From the NCBI RefSeq assembly GCF_030812475.1, contig NZ_JAUSSR010000003.1, positions 124,001 to 188,000 on the forward strand: 64,000 nucleotides of DNA. Reading direction: 5' to 3'. The notes under the pieces were generated by a model that saw only the letters and a program-made list of their open reading frames with translations, ran no database searches and was not told where the DNA came from. The first letter of the stretch is position 1, and each line of letters starts with the position of its first letter. Below are positions 6,672 to 17,370 of this stretch, piece by piece. The position numbers were made by a program, and so were the translations under genes. The DNA is from Pseudomonas lini (GTDB lineage: Bacteria > Pseudomonadota > Gammaproteobacteria > Pseudomonadales > Pseudomonadaceae).

Positions 6672-8378
6672 TCAGACCTTTGCTTGTTGAACACAGTAAT
6701 GCAGAGCGCGTGCGATTTCGCCATGCGCAATGTCAGCCAAGGCATCTCTTTGCTCGCTAAGGAACTCGCGCATCCGTATGGCCTTTTTATCTTGAAGATA
6801 TGCGATCGCGGAGGGTTGATCTAGTTTTAAACTATATTCCAGCAATTCCTTTGGCATTTCTTCAGATAGGTCATGTTCCAAGTCGATTTTCGATAGGAAT
6901 ATACCTTTTTTATTGACTTTTTTAGAGCAGTCGGTCCAGACGCCATTGGCAAGCAGATCGGCATGGGTGGTAGTGGCAGCCGCGTGATCTATTTTCTTTA
7001 ATCCTGCTATGGTCAGGCAGCGGTTAATTCCAGCAAGGTTCTTATAGGGTTTTTTTTTGCTCGTGATGTTGGATATGTCGTTATCTGTCCTGATAGTCCA
7101 GGATATTTCCATGGCGTCTAAGATATTGATATAGACTTTAAATTGAATGCCGTCCACACTTAGGATTGATATATTGTAATAATCAAGATCTATTTCAAGT
7201 GCTTTCGCTAATTCAGTGTAGAAAAGTTGTTCAGATGGTCCTTCAACTAGCAGTACACTTTTGGCAAAAAAAGCCTCCGCTGGAAGGATACTCATTCGAT
7301 AGCCAAGTTTATCCCACGCCCTATCGATACACTTTGCGCATCCATTGCTGGCGGCATAGCTTCTGCCACTTTTTGATTTTATATGGATAATCGATTCGGG
7401 AGAAAATCTTGCTGTGATTTGAGGGGAGTGAGTTGTAATTAATGTCTGGCCGGGCAGTTCGGAGATGAGGTAGTCAGCCAACTTTCTTTGCTGATGTGGG
7501 TGAAGATGCGCTTCTGGTTCTTCGATGCAGTAGAATACCACTTCGCTTTCCGGATCGAACTCTCTTTCGCTTTTAGCTTTCCAGAGAGAGATGAGGATCT
7601 GATTGTTCCTGCCGTCGCCGCCAAGAGTGACTCGAGCGCCTGATGTGCTCGCACCAAGCTTTAGACTATCAATGAACTGTTGGGTTTGAATTGCACCAGA
7701 ATCTAGATGCACAGCATACGAGGATAGATTATGCGATAACTTAGATAGTTCTGTATTTACCGCTTCGGTAGCTCCTTTGACGTAGTGAAGTTCTCGAACA
7801 TTTTTGTTAATGGCGGTTAGTCTTCTTTCGATGGTTTGTAGTTTTTCTTTATCTTCTTCGGCTTCTTGTTCGGAGCGGTTTTCTTGAGAGATTTTTAGGA
7901 GTTGGCGCTTTTCAGTGTTTATGTATTTTTCCAGGTCTCTCTGGGATTTTACATACCTTAAGTTTAAGTATTTTAGATAGAAACGTCCGGTTAGCTCTTC
8001 TAGTTCGTCTACGCTAGGGCCGCAATGCAATGAATAGCTTAGGTCTTCTCTTTTTGCGGAATATCGTAAAACGCATTTTTCATCCTCTCCCACTTTTCCT
8101 TTTAAAGTGGAGAGTACGGCGTCTTCTCGGACTTCTTTGAAGTGCAAATCTATTCGGATTACTTCGGACTGCTTGCCGTTGAGTTCGAAATGAAAATCCG
8201 CCTCCGATGGCTCAAGATCACTTTCCGGTAAGCTTTTATCGAGCAGTAGGCGTATTGCATAAATAAGGTTTGTTTTGCCGCTATCATTCGCACCTATAAC
8301 CAGTGTGCTCTTGTTGAAATTGATTGTGGCGTCGAGGTAGTTTCGAAATCCGGATATTATAATTTTCTCGATTTCCAT
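6672..8378 (-). CDS. gajA: Gabija anti-phage endonuclease GajA (class 2 OLD family, ATPase-TOPRIM)
   Basis: A 568-residue OLD-family nuclease. An N-terminal ABC/SMC-like ATPase has Walker A GANDSGKT (29-36), a coiled-coil-like insertion (about 145-215), a signature-like LGGDGRNNQ (about 252-260), Walker B VVFYCIEEPEAHLHPH (280-295) and the switch TTHSP (315-319). The C-terminal TOPRIM nuclease has VEGPSE (378-383), VDG (408-410) and TDND (431-434). Length matches characterised GajA. Being followed directly by a UvrD-like helicase defines class 2 OLD/Gabija. In the family, nucleotides inhibit GajA and their depletion during infection releases DNA cleavage. A ribosome site AAGGG precedes the start. 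Confidence 0.92.
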   Translation of the reverse strand: MEIEKIIISGFRNYLDATINFNKSTLVIGANDSGKTNLIYAIRLLLDKSLPESDLEPSEADFHFELNGKQSEVIRIDLHFKEVREDAVLSTLKGKVGEDEKCVLRYSAKREDLSYSLHCGPSVDELEELTGRFYLKYLNLRYVKSQRDLEKYINTEKRQLLKISQENRSEQEAEEDKEKLQTIERRLTAINKNVRELHYVKGATEAVNTELSKLSHNLSSYAVHLDSGAIQTQQFIDSLKLGASTSGARVTLGGDGRNNQILISLWKAKSEREFDPESEVVFYCIEEPEAHLHPHQQRKLADYLISELPGQTLITTHSPQITARFSPESIIHIKSKSGRSYAASNGCAKCIDRAWDKLGYRMSILPAEAFFAKSVLLVEGPSEQLFYTELAKALEIDLDYYNISILSVDGIQFKVYINILDAMEISWTIRTDNDISNITSKKKPYKNLAGINRCLTIAGLKKIDHAAATTTHADLLANGVWTDCSKKVNKKGIFLSKIDLEHDLSEEMPKELLEYSLKLDQPSAIAYLQDKKAIRMREFLSEQRDALADIAHGEIARALHYCVQQAKV

Positions 8379-8382
8379 CTAT

Positions 8383-8420
8383 TACCCTTAAATTTAAGTT
8401 TCATTCCATTTAAGTGACAA
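8383..8420 (-). promoter_or_regulatory. gajA: AT-rich palindrome just upstream of gajA
   Basis: The perfect palindrome CTTAAATTTAAG (8387-8398) lies about 10 bp before the gajA start, followed upstream by a related half-site (ATTTAAGT). This could be an operator or part of the promoter. No repressor gene is adjacent, so the role is a guess. Confidence 0.35.
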
Positions 8421-8632
8421 AGCAAGGCTCTGCGGTGATGGCAAAAGGATGTCATGAGAAAGTGATATTGCCTAGATGTTTACTACGTCATTATCAGAGG
8501 CCGACGCTTTTCCTGCGATCAGTCGAGGAAGGGGCGAATTTTGTGGGTGGTGCCATCCACCAGTAATGGGTATGGGCGATCAGGGTTGATGCAGCTATCT
8601 GGCGTTCGCGCTTTTTAGCCCATCCTCCTCAT

Positions 8633-8962
8633 TCATTGAATGTCTTTCAGGTAATCCTTCAGCGCAATGAGTGGGGCATCAAGCTGCTCTATCGTCCGAG
8701 CATTACCAAACCCAACAGACAATCGATGCAACTCCCGCCCCAACGGCGTCCCAGCCCCACCCAAAGCCTCCATGGCCAAACCCACGCAGTGCGCCACTCT
8801 AAACTGGATCGCGTCGACATCCCCCCTACGCACCAGCAACCCAAACACCTCCCGCTCATAATCACTCATCACCAAATCATCCCGCAGAATCGGGCTCGAA
8901 TCCTCCGTCTCATAAGCCAGCTTGAGGGAGAACAGGGCAACGGTTTCCAGCAGCAATTCCAT
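8633..8962 (-). CDS. Hypothetical protein, alpha-helical, 109 aa
   Basis: The start at 8960-8962 (minus), with GAGG about a dozen bases upstream, gives a compact protein beginning MELLLETVALFSLKLAYETED; longer frames upstream run into a REP and the tRNA. It is mostly helical, with no signal peptide and no motif that I recognise. GC content and codon use match the Pseudomonas core rather than the AT-rich Gabija block, so the foreign DNA probably ends between 8379 and 8632. Confidence 0.65.
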   Translation of the reverse strand: MELLLETVALFSLKLAYETEDSSPILRDDLVMSDYEREVFGLLVRRGDVDAIQFRVAHCVGLAMEALGGAGTPLGRELHRLSVGFGNARTIEQLDAPLIALKDYLKDIQ

Positions 8963-9026
8963 GGGGGGGAATCCTCGTGAGATGTTCTGGCGGTGCGGGT
9001 GGTGTGGAAGGGCGGGATCAAAAGCA

Positions 9027-9050
9027 TCGCCAGCAAGCCGGCTCCTACAG
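9027..9050 (-). repeat. Single REP element
   Basis: 'CGCCAGCAAGCCGGCTCCTACAG' is the reverse complement of the local GTAGGAGC-type REP core. It has no inverted partner within 100 bp. Confidence 0.75.
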
Positions 9051-9082
9051 GACGGTGGGGTGTCAGGTGCTTTATTGCGGGC

Positions 9083-9113
9083 GAAAAAAAAGGCCTTGCA
9101 AAGCAAGACCTTT
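9083..9113 (-). terminator. Intrinsic terminator of tRNA-Leu
   Basis: On the minus strand the stem AAGGTCTTGC/GCAAGGCCTT with a TTT loop is followed by a run of eight T. It lies directly after the 3' end of the tRNA. Confidence 0.9.
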
Positions 9114-9121
9114 CTTAATTT

Positions 9122-9206
9122 TGGTGCCCCGAGGGAGACTCGAACTCCCACTTCTTGCGAAAACGGATTTTGAATCCGCCGCGTCTACCAATTCCGCCAT
9201 CAGGGC
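9122..9206 (-). tRNA. tRNA-Leu (anticodon CAA)
   Basis: Read on the minus strand, the 85-nt sequence begins GCCCTGATGGCGGAATTGG and ends with encoded CCA. The anticodon loop TTCAAAA gives anticodon CAA. The long variable arm TTTCGCAAGAAG and the T-arm GGGAGTTCGAGTCTCCC complete a class II tRNA. The acceptor stem pairs GCCCTGA with the 3' side GGGGC with the expected mismatches. tRNA-Leu beside queA is a place where accessory DNA commonly accumulates in Pseudomonas. Confidence 0.97.
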
Positions 9207-9314
9207 TCAATGGCGGCGAAGTATAGAGATGAGATTACCGTTGGTCAATCAGGTTTCATGGAAAATTTTTGAGGTTTCCGCTAGACTTTGCGGCCCTGCT
9301 AGACGAACCCCATC

Positions 9315-11485
<2,171 letters not shown>

Positions 11486-11528
11486 GTTTTCTGACCCCAA
11501 GATTCAACATTTGCAACTGGAGTGCTAA

Positions 11529-11864
11529 ATGAGCTTTTTTATCTCTAACGCCATGGCTGACGCTGCTGCACCTGCTGCCGGCCCAATGGGCGGCGGCTTT
11601 GAGTGGATTTTCCTGGTCGGTTTCCTGGTCATCTTCTACCTGATGATCTGGCGTCCACAGGCCAAGCGCGCCAAAGAGCAGAAAAACCTGCTGGGCAGCC
11701 TGCAAAAAGGCGACGAAGTGGTGACCACCGGTGGTATCGCCGGCAAGATCACCAAAGTGGCCGACGACTTCGTGGTTCTGGAAGTGTCCGACACCGTCGA
11801 AATGAAATTCCAGAAGGGCGCCATCGCCGCCACGCTGCCAAAAGGCACGCTCAAAGCGATCTAA
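11529..11864 (+). CDS. yajC: Preprotein translocase subunit YajC
   Basis: A 111-residue inner-membrane protein with one N-terminal transmembrane helix (about 20-41, GFEWIFLVGFLVIFYLMIW) and a small cytoplasmic SH3-like domain (GDEVVTTGGIAGKITKVADDFVVLEVSD). It associates with SecDF as an accessory of SecYEG. It lies between tgt and secD, as in most gammaproteobacteria. Confidence 0.96.
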   Translation: MSFFISNAMADAAAPAAGPMGGGFEWIFLVGFLVIFYLMIWRPQAKRAKEQKNLLGSLQKGDEVVTTGGIAGKITKVADDFVVLEVSDTVEMKFQKGAIAATLPKGTLKAI

Positions 11865-11885
11865 GTTTCAACTTCTACTCAATCG

Positions 11886-11912
11886 ACGGGGCGCGCAAGG
11901 CGCCCCGCGTCA
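11886..11912 (+). promoter_or_regulatory. GC-rich hairpin between yajC and secD
   Basis: GGGGCGC and GCGCCCC, seven perfect pairs around GCAAG, lie between yajC and the secD start. No T-run follows, so it is not an intrinsic terminator. It may pause transcription or block RNases to set the yajC/secD ratio. Confidence 0.4.
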
Positions 11913-11927
11913 TAAGCGGGCGGCGTG

Positions 11928-13796
11928 ATGCTGAACAAATACCCTCTGTGGAAATACATTCTGATCCTGGCGGTGCTGGCGGTCGGTCTGGTGTATTCCG
12001 CTCCCAATTTATACCCTGATGACCCGGCCATTCAGATCAGCGGCGCGAGCACTTCGCTGCAGGTCACTCAGGCCGATCTGGATCGCGTGAGCGCAGCGCT
12101 CAAGGAATCCGGGATCAACGTCAAGGCGGCCACGCTGGCCGAGAGCGGCAAGGGCGGTCTGCTGCGCCTGACCAAGGCTGAAGACCAGCTGCCGGCCAAG
12201 GACGTTGTGCGCAAGGCATTGGGTGATGACTACGTCGTTGCACTGAACCTGGCGCAAACCACCCCGCAATGGCTGCGCAGCTTTGGCGCGCACCCGATGA
12301 AGCTGGGTCTGGATTTGTCCGGTGGTGTGCACTTCCTGCTGGAAGTGGACATGGACAAAGCCCTCGACGCACGCCTGAAAGTCTACGAAGGCGACGTCAA
12401 GAGCCTGTTGCGTAAAGAGAAGCTGCGCTATCGCAGCCTGCCGCAATTCGAAGGTTCCATTCAGCTGGGCTTCACCGATGAGGCCGCTCGCGAGCAAGCC
12501 CGCACCCTGATTCGCAAGAACTTCAACGATTTCGACATTGTTCCGGCCGACCTCAATGGCCAGCCGGTGCTGCGTCTGGCGATGACCCCGGCCAAGCTGG
12601 CGGAAATCCGCGAATACTCCATCAAGCAGAACTTGACCACGGTACGTAACCGCGTCAACGAGCTGGGTGTGGCCGAACCGATCGTTCAGCGTCAGGGCGC
12701 CAACCGCATCGTGGTGGAGCTGCCGGGCGTGCAGGACACCGCAGAAGCCAAGCGTATCCTCGGCAAGACGGCCAACCTCGAGTTCCGCCTGGCCGCCGAG
12801 CCGGGTGCTTCGAAAGCCACTTCCGAGAGCTTCGAGTTCCGTGAAGGCAACCGTCCTCCGGCGCAGATCGAGCGTGGCCTGATCATCACCGGTGACCAGG
12901 TGACCGACGCCAAGGCTGGCTTCGGCGAGCAAGGCACGCCTGAAGTGAACATCCGCCTGGATGGCCACGGTGGCGAGTTGATGAGTCGTGCGACTCGCAG
13001 CAACGTCGGTCGCAGCATGGCGGTGATCTTCATCGAGCAGCGTCCGGTCACCACGTATGTCAAGCAAGTGGTGAACGGCGTCGAGAAAGACGTACCGGTT
13101 CAGACGTTCAAGGAAGAGAAGAAGATCATCAGTCTGGCGACTATCCAGTCGCCGCTGGGTGCTCAATTCCGTATCACCGGCCTGAACGGCCAGGGCGAGT
13201 CGTCCGAGCTGGCGCTGCTGCTGCGTGCCGGTGGTCTGGCTGCACCGATGTACTTCGCTGAAGAACGTACCATCGGCCCGAGCCTGGGTGCCGACAACAT
13301 CGTCAAGGGTGTCGATGCCTCGCTGTGGGGCATGCTGTTCGTCTCGCTGTTCATCATCGCCATCTACCGCTTCTTCGGCATCATCGCCACCGTCGCGCTG
13401 GCGGTGAACATGGTGTTGCTGCTGGCCTTGATGTCGCTGCTGGGTGCCACGCTGACCCTGCCGGGCATTGCCGGTATCGTCTTGACCATGGGCATGGCGG
13501 TCGACGCCAACGTGCTGATCTTCTCGCGGATACGTGAAGAGATCGCCGCGGGCATGACCGTGCAGCGGGCAATCAACGAAGGCTTCGGCCGGGCTTTCAC
13601 CGCGATCCTCGACTCCAACCTGACCACGTTGCTGGTCGGCGGGATTCTCTTCGCCATGGGCACAGGCCCGGTGAAGGGCTTCGCAGTGACCATGTCCCTC
13701 GGGATCTTTACCTCGATGTTCACGGCCATCATGGTGACCCGCGCGATGGTCAACCTGATCTTCGGCGGTCGTGACTTCAAGAAGTTGTGGATTTAA
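11928..13796 (+). CDS. secD: Protein translocase subunit SecD
   Basis: A 622-residue RND-like component that uses the proton gradient to help complete export. The start is chosen at MLNKYPLWKYILILAVL (ATG 11928); a GTG codon lies one triplet upstream. The first transmembrane helix is followed by a large periplasmic P1 domain. The conserved LGLDLSGGVHFLLEVD (D1), GRRxNELGVAEPIVQRQG-type region (D3/D4) and the C-terminal five-helix bundle with GMAVDANVLIFSRIREE are present. secF follows after nine bases. Confidence 0.97.
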   Translation: MLNKYPLWKYILILAVLAVGLVYSAPNLYPDDPAIQISGASTSLQVTQADLDRVSAALKESGINVKAATLAESGKGGLLRLTKAEDQLPAKDVVRKALGDDYVVALNLAQTTPQWLRSFGAHPMKLGLDLSGGVHFLLEVDMDKALDARLKVYEGDVKSLLRKEKLRYRSLPQFEGSIQLGFTDEAAREQARTLIRKNFNDFDIVPADLNGQPVLRLAMTPAKLAEIREYSIKQNLTTVRNRVNELGVAEPIVQRQGANRIVVELPGVQDTAEAKRILGKTANLEFRLAAEPGASKATSESFEFREGNRPPAQIERGLIITGDQVTDAKAGFGEQGTPEVNIRLDGHGGELMSRATRSNVGRSMAVIFIEQRPVTTYVKQVVNGVEKDVPVQTFKEEKKIISLATIQSPLGAQFRITGLNGQGESSELALLLRAGGLAAPMYFAEERTIGPSLGADNIVKGVDASLWGMLFVSLFIIAIYRFFGIIATVALAVNMVLLLALMSLLGATLTLPGIAGIVLTMGMAVDANVLIFSRIREEIAAGMTVQRAINEGFGRAFTAILDSNLTTLLVGGILFAMGTGPVKGFAVTMSLGIFTSMFTAIMVTRAMVNLIFGGRDFKKLWI

Positions 13797-13805
13797 GGGG
13801 CTGCC

Positions 13806-14720
13806 ATGTTACGTACAATCAACTTCATGGGCGTTCGCAACGTTGCGTTCGGCATTACTTTGCTCCTTACGGTTCTGGCGTTGTTCAGCTGGTTCAGCAA
13901 GGGCCTGAACTACGGCCTGGACTTCACCGGCGGTACGCTCATCGAGCTGACCTACGAGCGTCCGGCCGATGTCACCAAGGTGCGTGAGCAGCTGACGGCC
14001 TCGGGTTACAGCGACGCCATCGTGCAGAGCTTTGGCGCGACCACCGACCTGCTGGTGCGCATGCCTGGCGAAGACCCGCAACTGGGTCACCAGGTGGCTG
14101 AGGCCTTGCAGAAGGCCGGTGGCGACAACCCGGCCGTGGTCAAGCGCGTTGAATTCGTCGGTCCGCAGGTCGGTGAAGAGCTGCGCGACCAGGGCGGTCT
14201 CGGCATGCTGATGGCGCTGGGCGGCATCATGATCTACCTGGCGTTCCGCTTTCAGTGGAAGTTTGCGGTCGGTGCCATCGTTTCGCTGATCCACGACGTG
14301 GTGGTGACCCTGGGGATCCTGTCTTTCTTCCAGATCACCTTCGATTTGACGGTGTTGGCTGCGGTATTGGCGATCATCGGTTACTCGCTGAACGACACCA
14401 TCGTGGTATTCGACCGGGTTCGCGAGAACTTCCGGGTACTGCGCAAGGCCTCGCTGATCGATAACATCAACATCTCGACCACGCAAACGCTGCTGCGGAC
14501 CATGGCCACTTCGATCTCCACCTTGCTGGCGATCGGCGCGCTGTTGATCTTCGGTGGCGACAACCTGTGGGGCTTCTCCATCGCGCTGTTCGTCGGTGTG
14601 ATGGCCGGTACTTATTCGTCGATCTACATCGCCAACGTGGTGTTGATCTGGTTGAACCTGAGTACCGAAGACCTGATTCCGCCGGTGGCTACCGACAAGG
14701 AAATCGACGACCGTCCTTGA
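13806..14720 (+). CDS. secF: Protein translocase subunit SecF
   Basis: A 304-residue partner of SecD with six transmembrane helices. The first is followed by GLDFTGGTLIELTYE, and the C-terminal half carries IGYSLNDTIVVFDRVRENFR, the SecF counterpart of the SecD helix-4 motif, and FVGVMAGTYSSIYIA. It is the last gene of the queA-tgt-yajC-secDF unit, closed by a strong terminator. Confidence 0.97.
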   Translation: MLRTINFMGVRNVAFGITLLLTVLALFSWFSKGLNYGLDFTGGTLIELTYERPADVTKVREQLTASGYSDAIVQSFGATTDLLVRMPGEDPQLGHQVAEALQKAGGDNPAVVKRVEFVGPQVGEELRDQGGLGMLMALGGIMIYLAFRFQWKFAVGAIVSLIHDVVVTLGILSFFQITFDLTVLAAVLAIIGYSLNDTIVVFDRVRENFRVLRKASLIDNINISTTQTLLRTMATSISTLLAIGALLIFGGDNLWGFSIALFVGVMAGTYSSIYIANVVLIWLNLSTEDLIPPVATDKEIDDRP

Positions 14721-14747
14721 GAGAGCATTTCTCCAGCGGTGTCAGCC

Positions 14748-14780
14748 AAAAAGGCGCGAGTTGAACTCGCGCCTTTTTTT
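14748..14780 (+). terminator. Intrinsic terminator after secF
   Basis: AAGGCGCGAGTT/AACTCGCGCC stem with a short loop followed by seven T, about 30 bp after the secF stop. Confidence 0.95.
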
Positions 14781-14839
14781 ATGCTCCAAGGCTGGGAGAA
14801 GCGCGGGCGTGTCCCGCACGTGATGGTCAGGAGGTTCAT

Positions 14840-15388
14840 GTGAACAAGTCGTTGCTGGTTGGTGCGGTATTGGGTGCTGTCGGTGTGACTGCCGGGGGTG
14901 CTGTTGCCACCTACAGCCTGGTTAAAAGCGGCCCTGAGTATGCGCAAGTTCTAGCCGTTGAACCGGTCAAGAAACAAATCAAGACGCCACGTGAAGTGTG
15001 CAAGGACGTAGCAGTGACCCGGCAGGCGCCGGTCAAGGATCAACACCAGATTCTCGGTACGGCCATCGGTGCCGTTGCCGGTGGTTTGCTCGGTAACCAG
15101 GTCGGCGGCGGCACGGGCAAGAAAATTGCCACGGTAGCCGGTGCGGTCGGTGGCGGTTACGCGGGTAACAAGGTGCAGGAAGGTATGCAGAATCGCGATA
15201 CCTACACCACGACCCAGACCCGCTGTAACACGGTGAATGACATCAGTGACAAGGTCGTAGGGTACGACGTACGTTATTCGCTGGATGGCAAGGAAGGTAA
15301 GGTAAGAATGGATCGTGATCCGGGTAACCAGATCCCTGTTGATAAGGAAGGTAAGTTGATCCTGTCGGAGAATCAGCAGGGTCAGTGA
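14840..15388 (+). CDS. Glycine-zipper 2TM domain outer-membrane-associated protein
   Basis: A 182-residue protein with a GTG start, chosen because AGGAGG precedes it at good spacing. A hydrophobic N-terminal segment (about 5-25) serves as signal or anchor. Residues about 75-115 form a glycine zipper (GTAIGAVAGGLLGNQVGGG, GKKIATVAGAVGGGYAGNKVQEG) typical of the Rick_17kDa_Anti/YcfJ-like family. Four cysteines are absent apart from isolated ones (VCKDV, TRCNTV). The family sits in or near the outer membrane; the precise role is unknown. Confidence 0.85.
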   Translation: MNKSLLVGAVLGAVGVTAGGAVATYSLVKSGPEYAQVLAVEPVKKQIKTPREVCKDVAVTRQAPVKDQHQILGTAIGAVAGGLLGNQVGGGTGKKIATVAGAVGGGYAGNKVQEGMQNRDTYTTTQTRCNTVNDISDKVVGYDVRYSLDGKEGKVRMDRDPGNQIPVDKEGKLILSENQQGQ

Positions 15389-15404
15389 TCGGCTGGTATC
15401 CAGT

Positions 15405-15434
15405 TAAAAAAGCACCCTGCGGGGTGCTTTGTTT
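15405..15434 (+). terminator. Intrinsic terminator after the glycine-zipper gene
   Basis: GCACCC/GGGTGC stem with A-run before and TTTGTTT after. Confidence 0.9.
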
Positions 15435-15465
15435 GTGCCCTCGATTCATGCGCCACCACAATACC

Positions 15466-15567
15466 CTGTAGGAGCGAGCTTGCTCGCGAAGAACCCAAGT
15501 GCGCCGCGTTTATCCAGATTTCCCGCGTTATCGTTGACGACCTTCGCGAGCAAGCTCGCTCCTACAG
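15466..15567. repeat. REPIN (inverted REP pair)
   Basis: CTGTAGGAGCGAGCTTGCTC... at the left and its reverse complement ending CTCCTACAG at the right, with a spacer of about 50 bp. Confidence 0.92.
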
Positions 15568-15592
15568 TGGGTTTGTGGTGTTTTGGGGGCAT

Positions 15593-15621
15593 AAAAAAAG
15601 CACCCCGAAGGGTGCTTTTTT
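15593..15621 (-). terminator. Bidirectional terminator after suhB
   Basis: AGCACCCC GAA GGGTGCT flanked by an A-run on one side and a T-run on the other, just downstream of the suhB stop. It can act on both strands. Confidence 0.9.
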
Positions 15622-15633
15622 GTGGCGGCTCGC

Positions 15634-16452
15634 TTAGCGCTTCAGCGAGGCCGGCAGGTGCGGCTGGATCGCCGTCAGCACGGCCTTGAAGCACTTGGTG
15701 TTGCCGGCAACGATATGGCCTTTCTCAAGGAAATCGTGACCGCCGGTGAAGTCGCTCACCAAGCCGCCGGCTTCCTGGATCAGCAGGGCGCCTGCGGCCA
15801 TGTCCCACTCGGACAGGCCCGACTCCCAGAACGCATCGAAACGGCCGGCAGCCACATAGGCCAGGTCCAGGCTTGCCGAACCGGCGCGGCGGATGCCGGC
15901 GGTCTGGCCCACCAGGGCGCGGAACATTCCCAGGTAGTTGTCGAGGTTGTCCATCTGGTCGTCACGGAACGGGAAGCCGGTGCCCAGCAGGGCGCCGTCC
16001 AGGCTGGTGCGGCCGCTGACGCGCAGGCGACGACCGTTCAGTTGGGCGCCGCGACCACGGCTGGCGGTGAATTCTTCCTGGCGAACCGGGTCCAGGACCA
16101 CTGCGTGCTCCAGGCGACCGCGGTATTTGCAGGCGATGCTGACAGCGAAGTGAGGAATGCCGCGCAGGAAGTTGGTGGTGCCGTCCAGCGGATCGATGAT
16201 CCACAGGTATTCTTCGCCTTCGATCCCGTTGCCGGCGTGCATACCGGTTTCTTCACCCATGATCGAGTGGTTCGGGTAGGCCTTGCGCAGCGCGTCGATG
16301 ATTTTCTGTTCAGCGGCGCGATCGACCTCGGACACGTAGTCCTTGGCGTCTTTTTCGTCGACCTTGATGGTATCCAGGCGCTCGATGGAGCGGAAGATCA
16401 ATTCACTGGCGCTGCGGGCGGCGCGCAGCGCGATATTCAGCATGGGCTGCAT
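15634..16452 (-). CDS. suhB: Inositol-1-monophosphatase SuhB
   Basis: A 272-residue Mg-dependent phosphatase. The metal-binding motifs are clear: GEE(TGM) near residue 67, WIIDPLDGTTNFLRGIPHFAVSIA (about 86-109) and SEWDMAAGALLIQEAGG (about 216-232). SuhB hydrolyses inositol-1-phosphate and, in gammaproteobacteria, also joins the NusA-containing rRNA antitermination complex. It is divergent from trmJ. Confidence 0.96.
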   Translation of the reverse strand: MQPMLNIALRAARSASELIFRSIERLDTIKVDEKDAKDYVSEVDRAAEQKIIDALRKAYPNHSIMGEETGMHAGNGIEGEEYLWIIDPLDGTTNFLRGIPHFAVSIACKYRGRLEHAVVLDPVRQEEFTASRGRGAQLNGRRLRVSGRTSLDGALLGTGFPFRDDQMDNLDNYLGMFRALVGQTAGIRRAGSASLDLAYVAAGRFDAFWESGLSEWDMAAGALLIQEAGGLVSDFTGGHDFLEKGHIVAGNTKCFKAVLTAIQPHLPASLKR

Positions 16453-16597
16453 GGATGTGTCACCTAAGGTTGTTAAAGAAAGCCGGGCATTCTATCAGAA
16501 AGTTTCTACAGGTGAAGGACAGTGTGCGCTTTCATAGCTTAACGGTAGGAGGAACTGTAAGATTTGCTCCCCTTTGATGTGTTCGAGAGTGCCTCCC

Positions 16598-17368
16598 TTG
16601 CTGCAAAACATTCGTGTCGTCCTGGTCAATACCAGCCACCCCGGCAATATCGGCGGGGCTGCGCGTGCCATGAAGAACATGGGCCTGTCGCGGCTGGTGC
16701 TGGTCGAACCGCGGTTGTTCCCGCACCACGAGGCCGATGTTCGCGCCTCCGGCGCCGGGGACGTCCTTGAAAACGCGCAAGTCGTCGCCACCTTGGAAGA
16801 GGCCCTGGTCGGCTGCACGCTGGTACTGGGCACCAGCGCCCGCGATCGGCGGATCCCCTGGCCATTACTCGATCCGCGCGAATGCGGGGCGAGGGTGGTG
16901 GAAGAAGCCGCGCAGGGTACCGAGATTGCCCTGGTGTTCGGTCGTGAAGATTCCGGCCTGACAAATGACGAGCTGCAGCGATGTCATTATCACGTGCACA
17001 TCCCTTCGGACCCCGGTTTCAGTTCGCTGAACCTGGGGGCGGCGGTGCAGGTGTTGAGCTATGAAGTGCGCATGTCCTGGCTCGCGGCCCAAGGCCAGCC
17101 GAGCAAGGTCGAGAAGGATGAAGTGGCGTCCACCAAGAGTGGCGAGCTGGCGACCATGGATGAGCTGGAGCGATTCTATGAGCACCTGGAGCAGACCCTG
17201 GTGGCCATCGAATTCCTCGATCCGGAAAAACCGCGGCACTTGATGGCGCGCCTGCGGCGCCTGTACGGACGCAGCTCGGTCAGTCGGGCGGAAATGAATA
17301 TATTGCGTGGCATCCTCACGGAAACCCAGAAAGCGGCCCGTGGCGAGCTTCTAAAGCGGAAGGATTAA
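16598..17368 (+). CDS. trmJ: tRNA (cytidine/uridine-32-2'-O)-methyltransferase TrmJ
   Basis: A 256-residue SPOUT methyltransferase. I choose the TTG at 16598 so that the protein starts (M)[19 protein letters not shown], the family N-terminus; an ATG 21 bases upstream would add seven unrelated residues. The trefoil-knot motifs are [19 protein letters not shown] and [22 protein letters not shown]. It methylates position 32 in the tRNA anticodon loop. It is followed with a one-base overlap by cysE, the usual gammaproteobacterial order before iscR. Confidence 0.94.
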   Translation: MLQNIRVVLVNTSHPGNIGGAARAMKNMGLSRLVLVEPRLFPHHEADVRASGAGDVLENAQVVATLEEALVGCTLVLGTSARDRRIPWPLLDPRECGARVVEEAAQGTEIALVFGREDSGLTNDELQRCHYHVHIPSDPGFSSLNLGAAVQVLSYEVRMSWLAAQGQPSKVEKDEVASTKSGELATMDELERFYEHLEQTLVAIEFLDPEKPRHLMARLRRLYGRSSVSRAEMNILRGILTETQKAARGELLKRKD

Positions 17369-17370
17369 TG

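Noticed and set aside
2820..9206. Integrative element using tRNA-Leu as attachment site
   Set aside because: No integrase and no visible duplicate of the tRNA 3' end near 2500-3060; only the composition suggests transfer.
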